Positions 23,502 to 34,393 of a stretch of 64,000 bases of DNA are shown here, piece by piece. This DNA is from Batkoa obscura. Taxonomy: Eukaryota; Entomophthoromycota; Entomophthoromycetes; Entomophthorales; Batkoaceae. Location of the stretch: assembly GCA_030770535.1 (NCBI GenBank), contig JASVEC010000013.1, forward strand, positions 682,001 through 746,000. Direction: 5' to 3'. A program made the translations under genes and the position numbers. The notes under the pieces are model-generated. The model saw nothing but the letters and a program-made list of their open reading frames with translations. It did no database searches and was not told the DNA's origin. Position 1 is the stretch's first letter. Each line of letters starts with the position of its first letter.

Positions 23502-24269
23502 TTATAGCGTGGAAGTTGAAGAAAGGGAAGAGGCTCTACTTTTAACTGTATCTTCAGCTAGCTTGTACTGTGTGTAGATATATTCGTCAGAAAGTTCTTC
23601 ATCAATTTCAGTTGGATCCCCGCCAACAGAAGCATAAAGTTCTTTCATACTTGGATAAGTTGCAAACTTCTTAGGTCTAAAATCATAAACTATTTGACCA
23701 TCTGTATTAATAACAAACAGTCCACCAAGCTGACGAAGATCTCCTTTTGCGTTGTTAATAATACCATTTAAATTTAAACTTATTAATAGCTTCATAAAAT
23801 ATTTATTCACCATACATGACATATGATACATTCTTGTAACCTTCGTTAAACCAGCAGCTTTATATACACTTTTTTCTGGATCAATATAAATATCCCATCT
23901 CCAATAACCACAAGATAAGAATGACTTCAAATCTACATCTTCAAATACGACAGCAGCTAATCCAATACCTTGTCTTTCAAAAAATGGTTGTAAATCAGAC
24001 AATACTTTAGCTTCATGTTTACAAAGGGAACAACCTAATCTAGCTAATACTTTCAATATCACTGGTCTCCTTTTCCATATATCACTCAATAACACCTCAT
24101 TACCATCAACTGTCTTTACTTTTATACCCTCAAATATACTAGCATCTATCTTATTCCTTTCACGATATTTTCTTATTAATTCTTCCAAAGACTCACTCGA
24201 TTGTCTTTTTTCTAAGATATTAGCAGTCGCTTCATCCGAGTTTCGATCAAAGCATGAAACGCAATACAT
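23502..24269 (-). CDS. PRXL2-like AhpC/TSA_2 protein, copy 3 (255 aa)
   Basis: Intronless. It starts MYCVSCFDR, so two Cys lie within the first six residues. A Glu/Arg-rich helix (ESLEELIRKYRERNK) leads into the core at about residue 46 (IFEGIKVKTVDG). The redox motif LGCSLCKHEAK has C80 and C83, then FFERQGIGLAAVVFEDVD, CGYWRWDIYIDPE and DLRQLGGLFVINTDG follow. The tail is acidic, then Ser-rich. A TATA-like TTTATATAC lies about 60 bp upstream of the ATG (24327-24335). A 190-bp core tract (23811-24000) is identical by eye to copies 4 and 5. It is the partner of the DHA1 transporter in the duplicated block. Confidence 0.88.
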   Translation of the reverse strand: MYCVSCFDRNSDEATANILEKRQSSESLEELIRKYRERNKIDASIFEGIKVKTVDGNEVLLSDIWKRRPVILKVLARLGCSLCKHEAKVLSDLQPFFERQGIGLAAVVFEDVDLKSFLSCGYWRWDIYIDPEKSVYKAAGLTKVTRMYHMSCMVNKYFMKLLISLNLNGIINNAKGDLRQLGGLFVINTDGQIVYDFRPKKFATYPSMKELYASVGGDPTEIDEELSDEYIYTQYKLAEDTVKSRASSLSSTSTL

Positions 24270-25591
24270 TATAAATTTACCAATATTTAATCAAAAAATA
24301 AAAAAATTGTTTGTACATTTAATTTGTTTATATACTTCTCTACCTAAAAGATAATTCTTAATCTATCAAGCTACAAGTCCCAGTATAATGTTTAGATCAT
24401 TTTTGTACCAAGTTTAGTAATAAATATCTTTTTTAAAATAAATTTTACGAGAAGTTTATTTTTCTTTATAATTTGTGGTTTAAAACGGGTCAAAGGGTTT
24501 AGTTAATTATTTTATAAGGTGAGTGTATTATTTACTATTTCAAATACTGATTTATAATTCAACTTGCTAGCATACTCTTTTACTTAAAATCTCACTTATT
24601 GTTATAAGGTTGTGTTTATTACCTTACTATTTACAGAAAATTTGGATAATGTATTTTCTATAAAAGGAGCTTGATATATTAATTTATAAATGAAATAAAG
24701 GAAAATTTACAATATAAAATAAAATATCAAAGGTTTAAAAATAATGTTTATTATTGTAGTGCAAGATATTTATACATATTACAAGTACAATAGATATCAA
24801 ATAAAGATATGCTTTATATATAATAGAAATAAAAAATTAATGTGATACTTAAAATAACTGTATAAATGGAAAAAAAAATTGATTATAAAATTCAAAAAGT
24901 AAACTGTACAAATCAATTTAAATTAATTATAAATTGTGATTTTAATTAACTTTTTTAATTTTTACTTGTAATGCTTTTTAGGTCATTGCTCAATATATTT
25001 TTTCTAATTAAAGGTAAAGTAATATATTAAACGTTTGTTATTTATAATCAACTTTTAGTATAAATTATATAATCATAATTTTATTGTATCTTTTAAATTA
25101 TAGATATTTTATAATAATTTATCATTAAAAAATCAATCTTTTGCTTTTGGATTTTACTATTATATAAAATTAACAAATTGCTATCAAGTTTATACAAGTA
25201 ATAAAATACCATTTAACTATTAATTAAAATAGCTAATATATTTAAATAAAATAAATCTCTATTAGAACACTACGCTTGGTCAATGATTTATAGTGTTGTG
25301 CTATAAAATTTTATATATTGTTTGAGGAAGCGCATTTTTAAAGCTTAGATATGGTAATAAAGAAAATATTTGCAAGTTTAAAACAGATAGGAAAAAAAGC
25401 AGCCTTGTTCAAAATTTTAATAACCCATTCCTTTATTTTAACGGGTTATGTCCGCCAACTTTATTAACTGGACTTAACCAATATATAGCAAAAATATTTA
25501 GCTAATAAAACTAATTCTTGAAAACTGACTAGATCTCAGTAAAATTTTAATTTAAATAATTTATAATAAATCAAAAGTTATGGTCCTATAT
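24270..25591. other. Intergenic, no gene seen
   Basis: The first 235 bp (to about 24505) match the upstream region of PRXL2 copy 4, including a GTGGTTTAAAAC-GGxTCAAAGGG segment. The rest is AT-rich and featureless. Confidence 0.55.
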
Positions 25592-25688
25592 GGAGATGTA
25601 TTTTTTTGTTTAAGAATTTTATTAACAATCTTTCCACTCAAATGGCGCTTAAAAATGGAAAAAATGATGAAACCAAAAATGACATCCT
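25592..25688 (+). mobile_element. GGGGAT MITE, full copy at a duplication boundary
   Basis: Begins GGAGATGTATTTTTTTG and ends GACATCCTC, with a slightly altered core (CTCAAATGGCGC). It lies about 60 bp before the start of the decayed transporter, at the edge of the duplicated MFS-PRXL2 block. Confidence 0.88.
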
Positions 25689-25750
25689 CTAATGTTGACT
25701 AAGAAAATACAATCCAATTAAATAAAATCAAAATATTATAATATACGAAG

Positions 25751-26080
25751 ATCAATAATATTTAACAAAGAATGGTAATAAGCAAAGAAGATTTTGAAAT
25801 AAAACGTAAAGTTGATAATATAAAAGGAATTGAGAGCTATGAGTTATATACCAATAGTTAAAGAAAGTTTTATTTGGCTTTAGTAGGATTAAACGGGTCA
25901 ATGGCTACAATGACTTTAACTATCTTTCATATTACTTTATTATAAATTAAAAAAGATTTTGATATTACCTATACTTTGAGTGATGTTACTTTTCCTCTTT
26001 TTATACTTATATTAATTCTTGTCCCGTCAGTATGGGATATAGGCCCAGCTTTGTTTAGCTCTAAATATAGGAGCTCTTAA
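25751..26080 (+). pseudogene. Gutted DHA1 transporter pseudogene
   Basis: The first roughly 95 codons align with the transporter at 20928-22313 from its ATGGTAAT (codon 8) to the loop before motif A (PSVWDIG). The sequence then jumps to the last few codons (LFSSKYRSS and stop). About 1.08 kb of the central gene is missing, and several in-frame stops occur in what remains. The 3' flank also matches that of the intact gene. Part of the MFS-PRXL2 block duplication. Confidence 0.9.
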
Positions 26081-27574
26081 ATTCTATTTAACAAACAGAT
26101 ACTTCGAAATTGAATAATACTTTTATTTAATAGTTTTTTATTTCCATATAATATATCTGTTAAATTAAACTGTCTAATCTAAGATCTTATCATTAGAAAT
26201 ATATATAATTTTTATCTATTCCAATAACTCAACTTATAAAAAACTTTATTATAAAATGACCTTCTGTCATACATAATGACTTGAATAAAAAACCATTATG
26301 GTTTTATATCCTTCGTGGAAGTAATGCTAATATAAAATATTATAATTGCTAAATCATACTTCTTTATAAAACAAAACTATTTTATTAATGATTTTCATTG
26401 TTCCTGGGTACTCAGAGTTTTTAAATGATATTTCATTTTACCCTTATTAAAATTTTGTTTTAAATAATAAGGCCTGACTATTTGTAAAATCTGGAATGAT
26501 AAAATCCTTCGTGGTTCTTTAACTCTCTCTCCTAACTTAACTTGTATTTCATTGTCTCTCTATTATTAATAACTAAAATAAAGTAATACTGTTCTTATAA
26601 ATGATCACTTATCTCAAAAATTAACGAATTTTTTAAAAGAGTCAATGCATTTTTTAAAAGCGTTGATATTATAAAGTGATACAGTAAAATACCATAGTTT
26701 AATAAGACAGTAGGGTTTTTATAAAGAATGAGTATTGCCCATTCTTGACAACGATTTTCAATGAATTTCAAATATTATTTCCAATTATTCAAAACCAAGT
26801 TAAAAAAGTTTATTCATTAAATACAAAAGTTAAATAAATTTATTTGAAATTTTACTCTAAGTATACTTGAAATAATATATTATCATATAATAAATTTAGT
26901 CAAAATTAATTAAATTTTGTATGAAATTTTTATTGAATAGAGAATACTTTCCTAAAAGATTCTATGGTTTTTATGCTTGTAATTTCGCACTATAGGATAG
27001 CGGTATAATGAATCTTCTTTAATATTCTATGAGTTTGAAAAAAAACAACTAGTTTGTTCATAATTTAACATGCCTTCAGTAATAATACTTATTTTGTTCA
27101 TAACTATTTCATTATATTCTTTTGAAAAGTTATACGTAAAGAGGCGTAACTGTAAAGTTAATAAATATCGACTAATAAAAGGTGAGAATTAGAAATATTA
27201 TCCTTTTAAACTATGAAAAAATAGTTTCTATTATATGATTTTATTTCAAACCTCCCAAAAACCCTCAACAGTGATGAAGTTCTTATTACTAATTTAAATA
27301 AAATATATTCAGGTGATTGATTTAGAGAGGAAAATTTAAAGTTAAATTATATCGTTTTTTATCCATAAGCGTAATTTAAAAAATTAGAACAAAATTATTC
27401 AAATTAAGCTATAAAAGTTAATTAAACGTATTCATTCACAAAGTAATAGTCGCAAAATAATTAGAATAGAATTTTATTATGGTTCAATCAATGGACAAAA
27501 ACATAAACAGAGCCGGAATAACTAATCAAAATATTCAATAGATTGAAATGTTTAATAAATTAAATAGAATAATA
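26081..27574. other. Intergenic, no gene seen
   Basis: About 1.5 kb. Its two ends resemble the corresponding spacer at 22314-23501; the centre is AT-rich with no supportable frame. Confidence 0.55.
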
Positions 27575-28345
27575 TTATAGCGTAGAGGATGTGAAGAGGG
27601 AAGAAGATCTACTTTTAATCGTATCTTCAATTAGCTTATCTTGAGTAAAAACATATTCTTCAGGAAGTTCTTCATCAATATCTTCTGGATCACCGCCAAT
27701 TGAAGCATAGATTTCTTTCATACTTGGATACATTGCAAATTTTTTAGGTCGAAAGTCATAAACTATTTCTCCATTTGTATTGATGACGAATGTCCCACCA
27801 AGTTGACGAAGATCACCTTTGAAGTTGATTACCATACCATTCAAGTTCAAATTCAACATTAATTTCATTATATATTTATTTACCATACATGACATATGAT
27901 ACATTCTTGTAACCTTCGTTAAACCAGCAGCTTTATATACACTTTTTTCTGGATCAATATAAATATCCCATCTCCAATAACCACAAGATAAGAATGACTT
28001 CAAATCTACATCTTCAAATACGACAGCAGCTAATCCAATACCTTGTCTTTCAAAAAATGGTTGTAAATCAGACATCAATTTAGCTTCATGCATGCAAAGA
28101 GTACAACCTAATCTAGCTAATACTTTCAATATCACTGGTCTCTTTTTCCATATATCACTCAATAACACCTCATTACCATCAACTGTCCTTACTTTTATAC
28201 CCTCAAATATACTAGCATCTATCTTATTCCTTTCACGATATTTTCTTATTAATTCTTCTAAAGACTCGGAGGATAACCTTTTTTCTTGTATAGGTTTGTC
28301 AAAAGTTTCATCTGAGCTTCTATGAAAGCATCCAAAGTAGTACAT
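27575..28345 (-). CDS. PRXL2-like AhpC/TSA_2 protein, copy 4 (256 aa)
   Basis: Intronless. An upstream in-frame ATG at 28429 exists. The start at 28345 (MYYFGCFHRSSDE) is preferred because it aligns with MYCVSCFDR of copy 3, and a TATA-like TTTATATAC at about 28409-28418 lies between the two. Core: IFEGIKVRTVDG, LGCTLCMHEAK (redox Cys pair), FEDVD, YWRWDIYIDPE, DLRQLGGTFVINTNG, then an acidic segment (DPEDIDEELPEEY) and a Ser-rich tail. 27653-28143 is identical by eye to the inverted copy 5 at 32458-32948, whereas the 5' third is closer to copy 3, so the gene is a mosaic. The function presumably resembles other PRXL2 peroxide or prostaglandin-endoperoxide reductases. Confidence 0.88.
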   Translation of the reverse strand: MYYFGCFHRSSDETFDKPIQEKRLSSESLEELIRKYRERNKIDASIFEGIKVRTVDGNEVLLSDIWKKRPVILKVLARLGCTLCMHEAKLMSDLQPFFERQGIGLAAVVFEDVDLKSFLSCGYWRWDIYIDPEKSVYKAAGLTKVTRMYHMSCMVNKYIMKLMLNLNLNGMVINFKGDLRQLGGTFVINTNGEIVYDFRPKKFAMYPSMKEIYASIGGDPEDIDEELPEEYVFTQDKLIEDTIKSRSSSLFTSSTL

Positions 28346-29930
28346 TATAAATTGATTACTATTTGAATAAAAGATAAAATAAGCATTTATATTTAAGTCC
28401 TTTGGTTGTTTATATACTTTTCGATCCAAAATTTAATTCTTAATCTCTTAAGTCATAAATCCCACTTAAGTATTTAGATCATTTTCATCCCAAGTTCAGT
28501 AATAAAGTTATATTTTTAATTCAAGATTTAAGTAAACTTAACTTTATAATTTGTGGTTTAAAACAGGATCAAAGGGAGTGTCAGTTTATTATTAAGAAAA
28601 TCAAATTCTTTAACGTCTTATATTTGTTTTACTACTATATCTTATTATTATATTGTTTTGAGTAAAATTATACTAAATTAACTATTACTTTAATATATTA
28701 GTTATCACCCATACTGTAAAAAAATAAACCAATCTAAGTCAACTTTTAAAAAATAGTGGATTCTTGCATTGTTACCTATTCTATTAAATAATGTAGAACT
28801 GTAATTAATGAACAAATGACCTTATAACCAGGTTGATTACCTTTAAAAAAAACAAATTTTATGTTTTTATATTTTAAGAAAGAATAATAACTTGCTAATA
28901 ATATCAACTTTTAAATTCGTAATCTAGCTACATTTAATATATGGTTTTATGTATGTGATATGACAATATCTTCATTAACTTGATTCATATTGTGATAGTA
29001 TTGATCCAATCTTATAAAAAAATTAAGGTTTGATTCTATTCAAAAATATAAACATAATAAATCGAAAGCAAAGAACAATAATTAATCGCTGTTAAAAGAG
29101 GGAACAACTTTTAAATTAGCTAATTAAAGGAATTAAAGAAAAGTGCTAAATATGGGTATTTTAAAAATAAGTCAAGCTTACTCAATTTAAATTTAATTTG
29201 AAGTCAAATATCATTGGTTTAAAGTTCTAACTTTGATTTTAAAAAAAGGAATTTACGTTATCAAAATTAATTAGTATGGTATACAACCATACGTGTGATA
29301 ATAATCTTATGTACTTTAATAAAAGGTAATTATAAATAATCTAAAACCAGATATATTTTTATTTTAAAATAATTGTTGATATTATAAGTATATTTATTGA
29401 CTTATTTAATGTATTGTGATATAAATTGAGCATGTCAAAATGAGCCAATATTTATACATTACTTGTTCAATAGATAATAAACGATAAGTTTGAATCCGGA
29501 ATTAAGATGGAGTCCTCATATATTGCATAAAAAACGATATAATATCACTAATGATCTAAATTTGTAATCAAGAACAATAGGCAAAGTGAAAATAGTTTTG
29601 TATATTAGTGCTTACCCATATGCGGAAAAATTAAGTATTCTAAGTTTATTTTATTACCGCTGTTATTGCTAAACCTGAAACAATTAAAGATCAAATTTGA
29701 TTTACTAAATAAACAACTTTCAAAACTGATGTAGTCAAATTAAATTACTTACCTTGACTTTAATTCAAAATATTTTGCTTTACATTGGCCCCCTCTCTGT
29801 TTGACCCATGCATCTAACATACTTGGAATCTTTTAAGAATAAAATACTTGGAAGTTTTGATTCTTTCAATATTTAAGTAAGTTTAAAACCTCAGTTCTTT
29901 TTAACCAAACTTTTCAACTAGTCTATATAT
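28346..29930. other. Intergenic, no gene seen
   Basis: The first 230 bp repeat the upstream region of PRXL2 copy 3. The remainder is AT-rich without supportable frames. Confidence 0.5.
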
Positions 29931-30029
29931 GGGGATGTTTTTTTGCATTTAAGAATTTTACTAACGGTTTTTCCGCTCAAATAGTGCTTAAAGAATGGAA
30001 AAAGTGATAAAGTCAAAAAAAACACCTTC
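29931..30029 (+). mobile_element. GGGGAT MITE, full copy
   Basis: GGGGATGTTTTTTTGC...CCGCTCAAATAGTGC...AACACCTTC, flanked by ATAT on both sides. Confidence 0.88.
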
Positions 30030-30260
30030 ATATTATATTATTAGATAAGTATTTTGATATGATTTTAAATAATGATAAATAAAAAATATGTTATAAAATT
30101 ATAAAACTATAAAATCATAAAATAAATTGTATTTATATCACTTAGACCATTAAAAAACCTTACTTTAAATATTAAATTGTGGATTTCATGTAGGAATCCC
30201 AAAAAGCTTTAATTGATAATGTTATAAATACTTTGTAAATGATAAAATAAGGTATTATAT

Positions 30261-30363
30261 GAGGATATATTTTTTTGTTTAAGAATTTTACTAACAAATA
30301 ACCTTTCCGTTCAAACAGCGCTTAAAGAATGGAAAAAATAATGAAATCAAAAAAAACATCCTC
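30261..30363 (+). mobile_element. GGGGAT MITE, full copy
   Basis: GAGGATATATTTTTTTG...ACATCCTC, flanked by ATAT on both sides. A few extra bases lie beside the central CCGTTCAAACAGCGC. Confidence 0.88.
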
Positions 30364-30736
30364 ATATATAAATAGTGTTTGAATCATATCTTATTATGTA
30401 TATTAATAAATGGTTTTTAGATTATAACAAAACAAACCAAGTAAGCTTATTGTTATGTGTTATAAATTTAATTTTTTAAAACCTATATGTATATTTTTTT
30501 AAATATTCATAACATTATTTTTAAATACAAGCTTAATAAATATTTAAAAAAATTTAATAGTTTAAAATTATAAAAAATTGGTCACTATTTTTTATAAGAG
30601 ATAAATTAAAAATTATTAAAAAGTATATTAAAATCTAAATATTTATAAATAAAATGACTTATCAGTACTATATTAATGATATGATCAAATACTATTTTTA
30701 TTAATGTAAAGAACTCTTTTTACAAAACAACAATAT

Positions 30737-30834
30737 GAGGATGTATTTTTTTGTTTAAGAATTTTACTAATAATCTTTCCGCTCAACAGTGCTTAAAAAA
30801 TGGAAAAAGTAATGAAATCAAAAAAAACATCCCC
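30737..30834 (+). mobile_element. GGGGAT MITE, full copy
   Basis: GAGGATGTATTTTTTTG...ACATCCCC, flanked by ATAT on both sides. Third copy within 1 kb, all in the same orientation. Confidence 0.9.
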
Positions 30835-31403
30835 ATATAAACAATTCAAAGCTCAATATTAATATTAAAAAAAAAACAATTTAAAATTTCATCCCTTAAA
30901 CGATCTAAAAAGTATAGGCTTATTTATTTAACACTTAAAAATCTAGATACAAAGAATAAACAGTTTTGAACTCTAGAATCCAAAAGCTAATGAAGTCAAC
31001 TATATTTATAAACTAAAGCCGAAATTATAACACAGAACTAGGGCTGCTCTTTATATTAAATATTAGGCTAAAGCTTAGTTCAGCTTAATAGTATTCATCA
31101 AAAGCATTGACGCCTTATGTTTGAGCTATAATATATGTCTTCAATTTTGCATTTATAATCTAAAATCTAATAATCAATTGGATTGTAGAGGAATAAATTT
31201 GTGATAGTAACTATTATTCAGCATATTTATTGAATTATATTATTAATTTATTTTTAATTTTATTAACGTTTATACTCATGATCATGTTTCAAGAGCTTTA
31301 ACGTTTCAAATCCAAAAAATTAAATTAACGTTTACCAGAATCTTTTTAAACTTTTTTAATTATTCATTCTTTTATAAGACTATGTTAAAATGAGCTGGTC
31401 TTC

Positions 31404-31445
31404 AATTAAAATCAAATTAAAATCAAATTAAAATCAAATTAAATC
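31404..31445. repeat. 11-bp tandem repeat (ATTAAAATCAA)
   Basis: Three full units and a partial fourth. Confidence 0.85.
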
Positions 31446-31477
31446 ATCAATTGAATTTTAGTAGAAAAGAATTTAAA

Positions 31478-31637
31478 GCTGCTGCAGTCTTTTTGTGACT
31501 ATTTTAGCGGTACTTTTTATAACAAGTTAGTTGTATAACAGATTTTCTAAAGCTTGGTTGCTATATTTTAATCAAATACAGGGTAAATTTTCTTAAATGG
31601 GTAGTTGATAAAGTCGTAAAAGAACTGCAACAGTTCT
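31478..31637 (+). mobile_element. CAGCTG-family MITE-like repeat, copy B
   Basis: About 160 bp, from AGCTGCTGCAGTC to GAACTGCAACAGTTCT. Imperfect inverted ends; the most degraded of the five copies. Confidence 0.45.
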
Positions 31638-31894
31638 ATTTTGCTAGTTGGTATTCTGATATTCCAACTCAACTGAGCTTATTATTTGTTGGGTCGATTC
31701 ATTTTTTATGGAACTGTTTATTGTGGATCAATTGAGAAGTCTAAATTTTATTATGCTATAATTTTTAGCTGCATAATCTGATTTTATTTTTAAAAATTTT
31801 CTTACTTTTAGAACAAAGGACATATTATTTAATGATAATAATAAATTTTTCGTGGTAAAAAAACATCAAAACAAATAAATAAACAGAATGCTTA

Positions 31895-31935
31895 TATAAT
31901 CAAAATCAAAATCAAAATCAAAATCAAAATCAAAT
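31895..31935. repeat. (AAAATC)n microsatellite
   Basis: About six consecutive AAAATC units. Confidence 0.9.
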
Positions 31936-32248
31936 CCGATATATAAAGAAAAAGGTAATGGCATTATACTTATTGGATCTTATCTTAGCTTAATTTCATG
32001 TAATAAAATTTTTGTATTGTCGCAAATGCATAGATTAAATGCCTGAATAAAGTTAATGCATAAACAATGGTAAAAGTTAAAGGAGCAAATGAATAAAAAT
32101 AGCTGAATTATGAGTAATGAAACTAAAACCCATTAATGGTAATTTGATTTTAAAGATGTTAATCTATTTCAATTATGCTAATTATTCAACAAATGTATAT
32201 AAGGAGATAGAATAAGACTATGATTTTTATTATTCAAATAAAAAATAA

Positions 32249-33052
32249 ATGTTTCCTTTTTGCACTTGCTTCCTAGGCAATTCAAAACCTTCCGAAACTT
32301 TTGGTGATGAGTTAGAAAAAAGACAGTCGAGTGAGTCTTTAGAAGAATTAATAAGAAAATATCGCGAAAAAATTAAAATAGATGCTAGTATATTTGAGGG
32401 TATAAAGGTGAAAACGATTGATGGTAATGAGGTGTTATTGAGTGATATATGGAAAAGGAGACCAGTGATATTGAAAGTATTAGCTAGATTAGGTTGTACT
32501 CTTTGCATGCATGAAGCTAAATTGATGTCTGATTTACAACCATTTTTTGAAAGACAAGGTATTGGATTAGCTGCTGTCGTGTTTGAAGATGTAGATTTGA
32601 AGTCATTCTTATCTTGTGGTTATTGGAGATGGGATATTTATATTGATCCAGAAAAAAGTGTATATAAAGCTGCTGGTTTAACGAAGGTTACAAGAATGTA
32701 TCATATGTCATGTATGGTAAATAAATATATAATGAAATTAATGTTGAATTTGAACTTGAATGGTATGGTAATCAACTTCAAAGGTGATCTTCGTCAACTT
32801 GGTGGGACATTCGTCATCAATACAAATGGAGAAATAGTTTATGACTTTCGACCTAAAAAATTTGCAATGTATCCAAGTATGAAAGAAATCTATGCTTCAA
32901 TTGGCGGTGATCCAGAAGATATTGATGAAGAACTTCCTGAAGAATATATTTTTACTCAAGATAAGCTAATTGAAGATACGATCAAAAGTAGCTCTTCTTC
33001 TCTTTTTTCCTTTTCATCGAAAAATCAATCGTCTTACCCTTCTTCTATTTAA
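32249..33052 (+). CDS. PRXL2-like AhpC/TSA_2 protein, copy 5 (267 aa)
   Basis: Intronless. The N-terminus MFPFCTCFLG again holds clustered Cys (C5, C7). The helix ESLEELIRKYRE and core IFEGIKVKTIDG follow, then the redox motif LGCTLCMHEAK, FEDVD, YWRWDIYIDPE, DLRQLGGTFVINTNG, the acidic DPEDIDEELPEEY and a long Ser-rich C-terminus (SSSSSLFSFSS...). The TATA box TATATAA lies about 50 bp upstream of the ATG. It is inverted relative to copies 3 and 4; 32458-32948 is identical by eye to copy 4 although the first 200 bp differ. This is the only copy between 15 and 33 kb on the plus strand. Confidence 0.88.
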   Translation: MFPFCTCFLGNSKPSETFGDELEKRQSSESLEELIRKYREKIKIDASIFEGIKVKTIDGNEVLLSDIWKRRPVILKVLARLGCTLCMHEAKLMSDLQPFFERQGIGLAAVVFEDVDLKSFLSCGYWRWDIYIDPEKSVYKAAGLTKVTRMYHMSCMVNKYIMKLMLNLNLNGMVINFKGDLRQLGGTFVINTNGEIVYDFRPKKFAMYPSMKEIYASIGGDPEDIDEELPEEYIFTQDKLIEDTIKSSSSSLFSFSSKNQSSYPSSI

Positions 33053-34393
33053 ACTATTTATTACTAGTCATGTAAATTTTAATAAAATTAATTTTAATTT
33101 AAGCCCAACATAGTTTGGTTTAAAAACCAATAATATTTTAAAATAATTTCTATTATCGATAATAGTAGCATAAAAATATAAACTCATTGAGCTTTTTAAA
33201 ATATATTTATTTAATGAGTAATGTTATTCTAACTTTTTTGCTTTTTATTTAATACAAAAACAATTTATAAATTTATAGAACAAATTACTATGATTATGGA
33301 TAAACTTAAAAATCAGTTAAAAGGAAAATAAAAATTTCCTAGTTGGATTTAAGTTTAGCTTTGCAAACTTTGTATAGGAATCTTCTTTCTTATCATTTCC
33401 CTCTTTTTTATGTAGTGTAAACTTTAAAAAATAGATGGCTAAATAACATCCAAAGGGTACTCCCATATGGTTACTTCAAAAATTCAATAAGCCACTCTTT
33501 TAACAATGTGTGTGTTTAACAATTTCTACAAATCAAAACCAGGTAAAAATTGTACACCGAGTTTAAACTAACTTCAAACAGTATAAAGTTTACTAAACAA
33601 GTGATTATTTTATAATATTTTAAAAAATTCAAGACTCATACTTTGTAATGTTTATTTAAGGTAAAAATGAATTAAGATTTTGAGGTGGTGCAAATTGGAA
33701 TAACGAGTCTCGATTGAATAGATCAAGAACCAACAAGACGACGGTATTGTTAAAAGACGAGAAAAGGGTGTCAGTTAGTTTTTCAGGATAGTTACATTGC
33801 TGTGATTTCTTAAGGTGAAGGATATTAGAAAGTTTTTTGATATTGAGATTTTTGCAGCTAGGAAAGAATGAAGTAGGTATAGATGAAAAAGGTGGAAGGA
33901 AATTTTAATATGTAACGGGTCAATATTAAAAAAATAGCTCCAATGATAGTTAGGAAGAAAGTGTAATTAATTTCAGTAAAAAGACCCGGAAATGGTACTG
34001 AATCCTCAGTTTTGGGGATAACTGTGAATGGGAAAGAGGAGGAAAAAGTCAACCAAATCGAATTTCAAAGGTCACTTAGCAAAAAGATAATGATTGAAAC
34101 GATGCTGACAGGCTTTGTTTAGGGATATAATGTTTATTTTGGAATAAATGTCCAAAGTTGAGTGCTTCAATTTCTGGGACGATTTATATGGCACTGTATT
34201 AAAACACCCAAACCATTTTTTTATCAGTATAAAAATGAATAATAATCAACCATTAGTATAATTCTTCCTATTTTAAAAAAAATATAATATTTTTATTAGT
34301 TTTATTATAATAATAATATTTTTGCTGTTTTAATAATTTATTATAAGCTCTATAATCAACTTTAAGAAATATAAATATTATTGATATAGTTTA
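33053..34393. other. Intergenic with a compositional island
   Basis: Mostly AT-rich. The part at about 33660-34130 is clearly less AT-rich and has long open minus-strand frames (see findings). No family recognised. Confidence 0.5.
33660..34130 (-). pseudogene. Possible decayed gene or missed exons, family unknown
   Basis: One minus frame (34052-33858, 64 codons) contains a membrane-span-like segment (YTFFLTIIGAIFLIL). An overlapping second frame is open for at least 70 codons and ends just before 33660 with PPQNLNSFLP and a stop. Base composition is coding-like compared with the surroundings. I found neither a convincing splice nor a family, so it could be a relic or an unrecognised two-exon gene. 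Confidence 0.3.

Larger units (their letters stand above)
30835..32248. other. Intergenic with repeats
   Basis: Contains two short tandem arrays and one CAGCTG-family repeat, listed separately. TATATAA at 32196-32202 is a plausible TATA box for the PRXL2-like gene that starts at 32249. No other gene seen. Confidence 0.55.

Noticed and set aside
29931-30834. Three evenly spaced repeats that look like a CRISPR-type array
   Set aside because: They are full MITE copies with their own terminal inverted repeats and target duplications, at uneven spacing, in a eukaryotic genome.
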